A stretch of DNA of 8,144 nucleotides from Subdoligranulum sp. CAG:314 (GTDB lineage Bacteria; Bacillota; Clostridia; Christensenellales; CAG-314): positions 18,569 to 26,712 of the forward strand of contig FR900991.1 in assembly GCA_000437915.1 (NCBI GenBank), read 5' to 3'. The notes under the pieces were generated by a model that was not told the origin of the DNA, did not search any database, and saw only the letters and a list, made by a program, of their open reading frames with translations. Position numbers and translations under genes: made by a program. Positions 1 through 4,356 of this stretch are shown piece by piece; position 1 is the first letter of the stretch; each line of letters begins with the position of its first letter.

Positions 1-330
1 GACGGTTTTCGGTTTTTTTCGTCTCTCGACGCTTATACCGCCAAAGCCGCACAAAAGGCGGTTGTTTTTGAAAAACAGCGGAGCGCGCGTTCCGAGTCCT
101 CCTACAAGGCGGACAAAAAGCAGGGGCGCGTGCTGCGCGCCGAAAAGAACAGGCTGGAAAGGGAGCTGACGGCAAAGGAAAAGGAGGCGGAAGCTCTCGC
201 CGCGCTGCTGTCCTCTCCGCAGGCAATGTCGGACTACAAATTTTACAACGAAACGGCGAAAAAGCTCCAAGAGGTTCAGACGGAGTGCGACGCTCTTTTG
301 GAAAAGTGGATGCTTTGCGAGGGCGACTGA
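1..330 (+). CDS. ABC-F family ATPase, C-terminal end (5' partial)
   Basis: An open frame enters from the left edge and stops at TGA 328-330, giving 109 visible residues with no start codon in the window. The composition is strongly charged and helical: an R/K/E-rich stretch around visible residues 38-68 (with KNRLERELTAKEKEAEAL) suggests a coiled coil, then SPQ, then a second helix ending EKWMLCEGD. This layout (basic linker, two antiparallel helices joined at an S-P-x turn, a final W-x-x-L/C-E) is the usual C-terminal extension of ABC-F proteins, soluble tandem-ABC ATPases that act on the ribosome E site. Neither ATPase domain is in view, so the subfamily (Uup/EttA-like or antibiotic-resistance type) cannot be given. 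No clear terminator follows, and the next promoter starts 11 bases after the stop. The family call rests on pattern memory of the tail only. Confidence 0.72.
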   Translation, partial: DGFRFFSSLDAYTAKAAQKAVVFEKQRSARSESSYKADKKQGRVLRAEKNRLERELTAKEKEAEALAALLSSPQAMSDYKFYNETAKKLQEVQTECDALLEKWMLCEGD

Positions 331-341
331 CGGCGTTTTTG

Positions 342-370
342 TTGACAAAAATCAAGACGGAGTTTAAAAT
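342..370 (+). promoter_or_regulatory. Sigma-A type promoter for the zinc-ribbon/HIT pair
   Basis: TTGACA (342-347), a 17-base spacer and TAAAAT (365-370). The predicted transcription start, 6-8 bases after the -10 box, falls at 376-378, on the ATG at 377. The downstream gene would therefore be transcribed leaderless or nearly so. Confidence 0.75.
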
Positions 371-376
371 CGGATT

Positions 377-874
377 ATGGAAAGGTTAAAAAAGAGACAG
401 GCAAAAGTCCTGACGGCGGCCGTTGTCATGAGCGTTTTGTTCGTCGTCGGCATACCTGCGATTATATTGGGAGCAACAAACGAAATTTGGGCGCTCATGA
501 TTTTGGGAATCATCTTCACCGTCGCGGGTTTTTACGGAATGCCTCTTGTCTGGGTTTCTTACGCCTCGGGGTTTTCTCTGCTCCGCGTCGTCGAGCTTGT
601 GGAAAGGGACAACGTATATTCCGTCGAGGAAATAGCAAGTCAGACGAATTGCAGCAAACGGGACGTTTTGCAAAAAATCCGCAAGGCTCTTGAAAAAAGA
701 TATATCGAGGGTTATTTGCTCGTGGACGACAGTCGGCTGAAACTAAACGAAAACGTGCGGCAGAAACGCGCGAGAATGACGGTAAAATGTCACAACTGCG
801 GCGCGGCGGTGGAAATAAGCGAGGCGGATGCAAATTGCCCTTATTGCGGAACGGTTGTTACTAGAAAAAGCTGA
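377..874 (+). CDS. Membrane protein with winged-helix-like segment and C-terminal zinc ribbon
   Basis: 165 residues; I do not recognise a named family. A basic N-terminus (MERLKKRQ) leads into two hydrophobic segments, about residues 12-34 and 38-62, that should span the membrane. Residues about 67-125 read like a small helical or winged-helix fold: a helix starting LLRVVELVERD, then VEEIASQTNCSKRDVLQKI (a helix-turn-helix-like pattern), then LEKRYIEGYLLVDD as the wing. The C-terminus is a rubredoxin-type zinc knuckle with C138-x2-C141 and C154-x2-C157. Short N- and C-tails around the membrane pair suggest that the winged helix and ribbon are cytoplasmic. The start at 377 has the poorly placed GGAG at 359-362 (14 bases away, and upstream of the predicted transcript start); the next in-frame ATG, at 428, has no ribosome binding site. 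The HIT gene follows after 14 bases and is probably co-transcribed. Function unknown; a membrane-tethered regulator or scaffold is only an inference. Confidence 0.8.
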   Translation: MERLKKRQAKVLTAAVVMSVLFVVGIPAIILGATNEIWALMILGIIFTVAGFYGMPLVWVSYASGFSLLRVVELVERDNVYSVEEIASQTNCSKRDVLQKIRKALEKRYIEGYLLVDDSRLKLNENVRQKRARMTVKCHNCGAAVEISEADANCPYCGTVVTRKS

Positions 875-888
875 TACGGAGGTTTTTT

Positions 889-1290
889 ATGAAAGATTGC
901 ATATTCTGTAAAATTGTCGAGGGAGAAATCCCTTCTTACAAAATTTACGAGGACGAGCATACGTATGCTTTTCTGGATATTGCGGGCGACGTGTGGGGAC
1001 ATACGCTTGTCGTCCCCAAAAAGCACTGCGCAAATACTCTTGACTGCGACGACGAAACGCTGTGCGCCGTTATACTCGCCGCAAAAAAAATCGCCGCGCA
1101 TTTCGTGGAAAACTGCGGCTTTGACGGAGTGGATATTTTGAACGCAAACAACGAGGCGGCGCAGCAGTCGGTTTTTCATCTGCATTATCACGTGATTCCC
1201 CGCAAAAAGAACGACGGTATAGATATCTGGGGCTTTCAGGAAAAGCATGAGTTTGATTTTGCCGCCGCGAGAGAAAAGCTCAAAATGTAA
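889..1290 (+). CDS. HIT-family nucleotide hydrolase/transferase
   Basis: 133 residues, normal for a bacterial HIT protein of the Hint/PKCI branch. These cytoplasmic homodimers hydrolyse purine nucleoside phosphoramidates or related AMP conjugates. The sequence opens CIFCKIVEGEIPSYKIYED, typical of the family, carries the mid-protein WGHTLVVPKKHC, and ends with the triad H97-L-H99-Y-H101 before VIPR; the central His of such a triad is the nucleophile. C4, C7, H46 and H97 are positioned as the structural zinc site found in many members. The start is supported by CGGAGG at 877-882, 6 bases before the ATG. It lies 14 bases downstream of the zinc-ribbon membrane protein and probably shares its promoter. 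No clear intrinsic terminator follows: a GCAGA/TCTGC stem at 1313-1333 is weak and ten bases away from a T-run. The physiological substrate is not predictable. Confidence 0.93.
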   Translation: MKDCIFCKIVEGEIPSYKIYEDEHTYAFLDIAGDVWGHTLVVPKKHCANTLDCDDETLCAVILAAKKIAAHFVENCGFDGVDILNANNEAAQQSVFHLHYHVIPRKKNDGIDIWGFQEKHEFDFAAAREKLKM

Positions 1291-1360
1291 AGGTCGGAAA
1301 TTAAATTTTAAGCAGATTGCGCTTGCGTCTGCGTCGGATGAGTTTTTTGTTTCAAAAGAA

Positions 1361-1392
1361 TAGACAAAATCGGCGCAGTGTGTTAGTATAAT
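1361..1392 (+). promoter_or_regulatory. Probable promoter of the pnuC leader
   Basis: TATAAT lies at 1387-1392 and a -35-like TAGACA at 1361-1366. The spacer to this -10 is 20 bases, which is long; an overlapping hexamer TAGTAT (1384-1389) gives a 17-base spacer. Either way transcription would start near 1396-1400, just ahead of the first hairpin of the leader RNA. Confidence 0.5.
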
Positions 1393-1399
1393 CAAAACA

Positions 1400-1489
1400 T
1401 ATATGAGCTGCCACCGGGTAGCAATGCGATTTAAGCATTCGTCGGCACATCGTTAGGTCTTGGAAGATGTGCTTGCGGGTGCTTTTTTT
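1400..1489 (+). promoter_or_regulatory. Structured leader of pnuC, candidate transcriptional ON riboswitch (guanidine-IV-like?)
   Basis: The leader holds two hairpins and a terminator. Hairpin 1 is GCTGCC (1407-1412), loop ACCG (1413-1416), GGTAGC (1417-1422), with one G-U pair. Hairpin 2 is AATGC (1423-1427), loop 1428-1434, GCATT (1435-1439). The 3' arm of hairpin 2 is also the base of the terminator stem starting at 1433, so hairpin 2 and the full terminator are mutually exclusive. GGT in the terminator loop (1456-1458) can pair with ACC of loop 1 (1413-1415), a possible kissing contact. This is a textbook antiterminator/terminator layout: a ligand favouring the upstream fold would switch pnuC on. 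It is not a TPP or T-box leader. The ACCGGG...TCGTCGG pattern, an ON terminator switch and a kissing loop match what I recall of the guanidine-IV (mepA) class, but I cannot verify that consensus. A novel class, or an unfamiliar variant of a known one, remains open. Confidence 0.6.
1433..1489 (+). terminator. Regulated intrinsic terminator in the pnuC leader
   Basis: The left arm 1433-1451 pairs with the right arm 1466-1484 across a 14-base loop: 19 positions, with four G-U pairs and a single C/U mismatch. A T-run follows at 1483-1489. Nothing is coded ahead of it, and the gene's ribosome binding site comes after it, so it acts as an attenuator rather than as the end of an operon. Confidence 0.82.
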
Positions 1490-1505
1490 GTTGCAGGAGG
1501 TAAAA

Positions 1506-2252
1506 ATGAAAAAACTCGGAAAGAAAGGTTCTTATTTTTCAAAAGGGGAGCTTGCGCTCTGGTTTGCTTCGGTTATTCTGATAATTGCGTCCTTCGTCGT
1601 TTTCGACCGCAAAAATTTTTTGACGCTCGCAGCGTCGCTTGTGGGCGTTACTTCTCTTGTGTTTAACGCAAAGGGCAATCCGACAGGGCAGCTTTTGATG
1701 ATTGTATTCAGCGTTCTTTACGGTATAATTTCATGGGAAAAGGCTTATTACGGAGAAATGCTGACTTATCTCGGCATGACTGCGCCTATGGCTGTGTTTG
1801 CGCTTGTTTCCTGGATAAAAAATCCTTACGACGGAAACAAAGCCGAAGTTAAGGTGAACAGATTGAAGGGGAGGGAATATGCGCTTATGTTTCTCGTGTC
1901 CGCTGCGGTAACGGCAGGTTTTTATTTCGTTTTAAAATATTTTAAGACGGCGAATCTGATACCGAGTACCGTTTCCGTGACGACGAGCTTTGTCGCCGTC
2001 TATCTGACTGCAAGAAGAAGCGAGTTTTATGCTCTCGGATACGCCGCAAACGACGTCGTACTGATAATTTTATGGGCGCTCGCCGCAAAAACGGATTTGA
2101 GCTGCATATCTGTCGTCGCTTGTTTTTCCGCCTTTCTTTTCAACGATATGTACGGATATTTCAATTGGAGAAAAATGAAGCTGAGACAGTCGTCGCGGGA
2201 GAACGGAAAAAATAAAATGTCCGAAAAAAGCCCGCATTTTGAAAACGAATGA
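1506..2252 (+). CDS. pnuC: PnuC-family vitamin/nucleoside transporter
   Basis: 248 residues from the ATG at 1506, chosen because AGGAGG sits at 1495-1500; the earlier in-frame ATG at 1467 lies inside the terminator hairpin and has no binding site. There are about seven or eight hydrophobic segments (roughly residues 15-35, 37-52, 57-75, 80-101, 124-142, 147-166, 173-191 and 195-212). Diagnostic PnuC-type patterns are present: NAKGNPTGQ, LYGIISWEKAYYGEMLTYLG with PM after it, and near the end FLFNDMYGYFNWRKM. PnuC proteins are facilitators for nicotinamide riboside; relatives carry thiamine (PnuT), riboflavin (PnuX) or deoxyribonucleosides (PnuN), with trapping by phosphorylation inside the cell. 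Specificity cannot be read here: no kinase gene is adjacent, and the leader is not a TPP or FMN riboswitch. The charged tail after about residue 218 is cytoplasmic. Expression appears to be controlled by the preceding attenuator. Confidence 0.88.
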   Translation: MKKLGKKGSYFSKGELALWFASVILIIASFVVFDRKNFLTLAASLVGVTSLVFNAKGNPTGQLLMIVFSVLYGIISWEKAYYGEMLTYLGMTAPMAVFALVSWIKNPYDGNKAEVKVNRLKGREYALMFLVSAAVTAGFYFVLKYFKTANLIPSTVSVTTSFVAVYLTARRSEFYALGYAANDVVLIILWALAAKTDLSCISVVACFSAFLFNDMYGYFNWRKMKLRQSSRENGKNKMSEKSPHFENE

Positions 2253-2256
2253 TTTT

Positions 2257-2290
2257 AAAAAAACAGGCAGGGCTTTTGCCCTGCCTGTTT
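2257..2290. terminator. Bidirectional terminator between convergent genes
   Basis: A perfect 13-bp dyad: AAACAGGCAGGGC (2261-2273), loop TTTT, and its complement 2278-2290. The A-run before it gives a clean U-tract for the reverse-strand gene; on the forward strand the T-run after the stem is short, so it is weaker for pnuC. It starts 5-9 bases after the pnuC stop and 22 bases after the stop of the reverse small membrane protein. Confidence 0.9.
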
Positions 2291-2311
2291 CGAGACTTTT
2301 TAAGTCGGCGG

Positions 2312-2560
2312 TTAAGCCAAAACGGTGACCTTGCCGCAGATTATCACACAGATAATATCGATAATCCAGAAAATTGCGGCTCCGACGAAAATCCATACGA
2401 TACCCATAACTATTTTCAGTACGCTTCCGCTTGCCACGCCAGAGCAAATACGATAAATGCCGTAAATTATGCCGTCGAGCACAGGAAGAGCGAAAATAAG
2501 TCTGAGTATCCAAGGGAGCTTGTCGATTGCTGCGCAATAACCGCTTTTAGACTTTGCCAT
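2312..2560 (-). CDS. Small two-helix membrane protein
   Basis: 82 residues: a short polar start (MAKSKSGYCAAIDK), then LPWILRLIFALPVLDGIIYG and, after a short S/G-rich turn, a second long hydrophobic run (about 48-75) containing WIFVGAAIFWIIDIICVIIC. It should form a helical hairpin in the membrane. Similar small proteins with a P-x-L-R-x-I-x-A/C-x-P-x-L-D pattern recur in Clostridia, as far as I recall, without known function. The start is well supported: GGAGGT on the reverse strand (2567-2572) lies 6 bases before the ATG. It has its own leader and -10 boxes, and shares the 2261-2290 dyad as terminator, so it is a single-gene unit. It is too short for a transporter; a regulatory or stabilising subunit is one possibility but is not shown. 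Confidence 0.8.
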   Translation of the reverse strand: MAKSKSGYCAAIDKLPWILRLIFALPVLDGIIYGIYRICSGVASGSVLKIVMGIVWIFVGAAIFWIIDIICVIICGKVTVLA

Positions 2561-2611
2561 AATTGTTACCTCCGAAAAATTGCGTCGACGGTACCTTCCG
2601 CCGCGTGTTTT

Positions 2612-2626
2612 ATTATAATTATTATA
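2612..2626 (-). promoter_or_regulatory. -10 region for the small membrane protein
   Basis: On the reverse strand two perfect TATAAT hexamers occur nine bases apart (2621-2626 and 2612-2617). The only -35-like hexamer, TTGTAC (2641-2646), is 14 or 23 bases away, so neither pairing is ideal and the -35 element is unclear. Confidence 0.45.
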
Positions 2627-2671
2627 CTACTTTAATGGACGTACAAGGTTGAAAATGTTTTGACGATTGCG

Positions 2672-2702
2672 TGAAAAAAGAACGGCTCCGCAAGGGAGCC
2701 GT
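2672..2702 (-). terminator. Terminator of thiT
   Basis: Read on the reverse strand, ACGGCTCC (2702-2695), a five-base loop and GGAGCCGT (2689-2682) form an 8-bp stem followed by a run of six T (complement of 2674-2679). It lies 28 bases after the thiT stop. Confidence 0.88.
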
Positions 2703-2730
2703 ATTTCTCGGATTTTTCAGTCAATCAAAT

Positions 2731-3471
2731 TTATTGGGCGTCCGTAGCGACTTCGGCGGGAGCCTCCTGATTTTTCACGTAAAAATCGGGGCGCATGAGT
2801 CTGACAAGACGGGGGAAGTTTTTGGTTGCAACAAGAACTGCCAACACTACCATGGTTATAATCATATCGGGCACCAAGTAGACAAGGTTGTATACCAGTG
2901 AATAGACAGCGGCAGAGTCAGCAGGCAAGCCTTCGGTTATTATACCCATTTGGAAGTAAATAAGTCCCGAAAAGAAGTGTACTATAAATCTTATTACGTA
3001 AGTCGCCGCCGTGCCTGCGAAAATGCTTGTATTTTCTTTTTTGAAAACCAGTCTTGCCAATCCCATTAAAAATATGGGAGCAAACGCCAGCAAATAGTCA
3101 AGAACGAAAGTTAACGGAGTAAGCATATACGGTGATTGTATGAATTGAAGAACTCCGAAAATCAGTCCTGCAACCAACCCTCTGACAGGTCCGTAGACAT
3201 AGGCGTAAATGAGAATGGGCACAAAGCTCGCGAGTGTGATTGAACCGCCGTTGGTAACAGGCGAAACTTTAATAAAGGACAAAACAAACGCGCTTGCTAT
3301 ACTGATAGCGGCATAAACAATGGCTTTTGTGTCCATTTTCTTGTAGGTAAGACAAATGACCAGCATGATTATTGCAAGCGCCGCAATGGCTGCGATTGCG
3401 ATAATGCTTACAAGCTCGGTGGTCTCTTCGCTAATTGCTTCCGCAAAAGCCAAAAATTTGAGAAGTGACAT
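2731..3471 (-). CDS. thiT: ThiT, thiamine S component of an ECF transporter
   Basis: 246 residues. ThiT binds thiamine in the membrane and works with the shared EcfA-EcfA'-EcfT module, which is not in this window. Family patterns: NGGSITLASFVPILIYAY (74-91), GLIFGVLQFIQSP (102-114), LDYLLAF (124-130), RFIVHFFSGL (161-170) and YSLVYNLVYLVPD (190-202). Compared with Lactococcus ThiT as I remember it, H165, Y190 and N195 match thiamine-binding His125, Tyr146 and Asn151; D125 would take the place of Glu84, a conservative change worth checking. The protein is longer than the usual ~180-190 residues. An extra N-terminal hydrophobic helix (about 19-42) and a polar tail after about 225 flank the six-helix core. 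The start has GGAGG (3481-3485) nine bases upstream. Control by the TPP riboswitch in the leader independently supports the thiamine assignment. The gene is monocistronic, with its own promoter and terminator. Confidence 0.95.
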   Translation of the reverse strand: MSLLKFLAFAEAISEETTELVSIIAIAAIAALAIIMLVICLTYKKMDTKAIVYAAISIASAFVLSFIKVSPVTNGGSITLASFVPILIYAYVYGPVRGLVAGLIFGVLQFIQSPYMLTPLTFVLDYLLAFAPIFLMGLARLVFKKENTSIFAGTAATYVIRFIVHFFSGLIYFQMGIITEGLPADSAAVYSLVYNLVYLVPDMIITMVVLAVLVATKNFPRLVRLMRPDFYVKNQEAPAEVATDAQ

Positions 3472-3480
3472 GGATTTTTT

Positions 3481-3555
3481 CCTCCGAAAGTATTTTTTCG
3501 CAACAATAGAGGCTCTGAGCTTGACACGCAGAACCTCGAAAAATCCGAAAAAATA
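3481..3555 (-). promoter_or_regulatory. Expression platform between TPP aptamer and thiT start
   Basis: On the reverse strand TATTTTTTCG (3555-3546), immediately after the aptamer, is perfectly complementary to CGAAAAAATA (3500-3491), just before the ribosome binding site. The pair encloses a 9-bp hairpin, GAGGTTCTG (3537-3529) with CAGAGCCTC (3517-3509). There is no U-tract, so transcription termination is unlikely. The 10-bp pairing ends five bases from CGGAGG (3486-3481). The same U-run could instead pair with the A-run before the aptamer (complement of 3633-3638) as an extended P1. A ligand-driven exchange that changes access to the start site is inferred. Confidence 0.55.
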
Positions 3556-3626
3556 TTTTTCCTACGCAAGTATTACCTTACAGGTTCGACGGGTATAATC
3601 TCAGCCGTTAAAAGCACCCCGATTGT
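3553..3626 (-). promoter_or_regulatory. TPP riboswitch (THI box)
   Basis: On the reverse strand the conserved blocks appear in order: CGGGGTGC (3621-3614), GGCTGAGA (3606-3599), ACCCGTCGAACCTG (3594-3581), and TACTTGCGTAGGAA (3572-3559). P5 is GUAAG-GUAAUA-CUUGC, and P4 uses CCU/AGG around it. P3 is very short, with a loop of about eight bases. P1 flanks are A/U-rich and weak unless the A-run and U-run outside the core pair. The aptamer binds thiamine pyrophosphate and normally lowers expression; here it precedes thiT, which fits vitamin import repressed by its end product. Confidence 0.96.
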
Positions 3627-3670
3627 ATAAAACTTTTTTGAAAAGCTTAAAGCCCTTTCGTTGCTTAAAA

Positions 3671-3699
3671 AGTCTACCAAAAATTTTAAAAACTGTCAA
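3671..3699 (-). promoter_or_regulatory. Promoter of thiT
   Basis: On the reverse strand: TTGACA (3699-3694), a 17-base spacer and TAGACT (3676-3671). The start would be near 3664, about 40 bases ahead of the TPP aptamer. It is divergent to the yfbR promoter. Confidence 0.75.
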
Positions 3700-3726
3700 A
3701 TAAAACAACAAATTTCGCGTAAAATG

Positions 3727-3735
3727 TGTTACAAT
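3727..3735 (+). promoter_or_regulatory. Extended -10 promoter of the yfbR operon
   Basis: TG-T-TACAAT: the TG dinucleotide at 3727-3728 and TACAAT at 3730-3735 form an extended -10. No good -35 hexamer lies 17 bases upstream. The start would be near 3742, about 21 bases before the yfbR ATG. Confidence 0.55.
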
Positions 3736-3762
3736 AAAACTCAACCCGAAAGGGAGAGGCTT

Positions 3763-4356
3763 ATGAACGATTTTTTTGCCTATGTGAACAGACTGAAATA
3801 TATCGAGCGTTGGGGGCTTATGCGCCGCACGGAAAGCGAAAATCTGTGGGAGCACAGCTTTCAGACGGCGGTGCTTGCCCATTGTCTCGCTCTTATTGCA
3901 AAAAACGAGCTGGGCAAAAAAGCCGATGAAAACCGCGTGGCGGCGAGAGCCTTGTTTCACGACGTAACCGAAGCGCTGACGGGAGATTTGCCCACGCCTG
4001 TAAAGTATTACGACGAGGACATACGTCAGGCGTACAAGCGCATAGAGGAGGGCGCGAGGCAAAAGCTGCTCAACTCTCTGCCCGACGCTTACGCCCGGTG
4101 TTACGCGCCGCTTCTCGACGAGCGCTGCCGCGAGGAGGACGAAATCTGCCGTTACGAAAAAAAGCTGGTCAAATACGCCGACAAATTGTCTGCGTACCTC
4201 AAATGCAAAACGGAGCTTAATCTCGGCAACGGAGAATTCAAAAAGGCGCTTTCCGCAATCGAAAACGAGCTTGACGCTTTCGACAGCGACGAAATAAGGT
4301 TTTTTCTCGAAAATTTCGCGCCGTCCTTCGAGCTGACGTTAGACGAGCTGGAATGA
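3763..4356 (+). CDS. yfbR: YfbR-like 5'-deoxynucleotidase (HD domain)
   Basis: 197 residues from the ATG at 3763, preceded by GGGAGAGG at 3751-3758; the upstream in-frame ATGs lie before or inside the promoter. E. coli YfbR dephosphorylates deoxyribonucleoside 5'-monophosphates in the cytoplasm with a divalent metal. The resemblance is end to end and close: FFAYVNRLKYIERWGLMR at the N-terminus, ENLWEHSFQ with H31, ALFHDVTEALTGDLPTPVKY with H66-D67, E70 and D75, then LVKYADKLSAYLKC with D140, and a family-typical FAPSFELTLDELE end. H31, H66, D67 and D140 are the HD metal ligands; R16-W17 correspond to the substrate-contacting Arg-Trp of YfbR. All key residues are present, so activity is expected. 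The TGA stop overlaps the next start (ATGA), implying translational coupling with the degenerate ABC protein. Confidence 0.95.
   Translation: MNDFFAYVNRLKYIERWGLMRRTESENLWEHSFQTAVLAHCLALIAKNELGKKADENRVAARALFHDVTEALTGDLPTPVKYYDEDIRQAYKRIEEGARQKLLNSLPDAYARCYAPLLDERCREEDEICRYEKKLVKYADKLSAYLKCKTELNLGNGEFKKALSAIENELDAFDSDEIRFFLENFAPSFELTLDELE

Noticed and set aside
1313..1357. Possible terminator after the HIT gene (GCAGA/TCTGC stem, then a T-run)
   Set aside because: The stem is only five pairs and the T-run begins about ten bases later; too weak to list.
841..1395. 184-residue open frame on the reverse strand opposite the HIT gene
   Set aside because: It lies antisense to a gene with an intact HIT motif, runs through the pnuC promoter and has no ribosome binding site; it is a shadow frame.
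1467..1505. Upstream ATG in frame with pnuC that would add 13 residues
   Set aside because: It lies in the right arm of the terminator hairpin, without a binding site; the ATG at 1506 has AGGAGG directly upstream.
2070..2537. 155-residue reverse frame overlapping the pnuC end and the small membrane protein
   Set aside because: It crosses the 13-bp terminator dyad and overlaps two better supported genes; its composition is rich in Arg, Ser and Cys, typical of a shadow.
2249..2635. 128-residue forward frame opposite the small membrane protein
   Set aside because: It begins at the pnuC stop, passes through the terminator and covers the promoter and gene on the other strand; no family resemblance.
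3521..3526. TTGACA on the forward strand inside the thiT leader
   Set aside because: No -10-like hexamer at 16-18 bases, and the bases are part of the loop of the 9-bp hairpin in the leader; a chance match.
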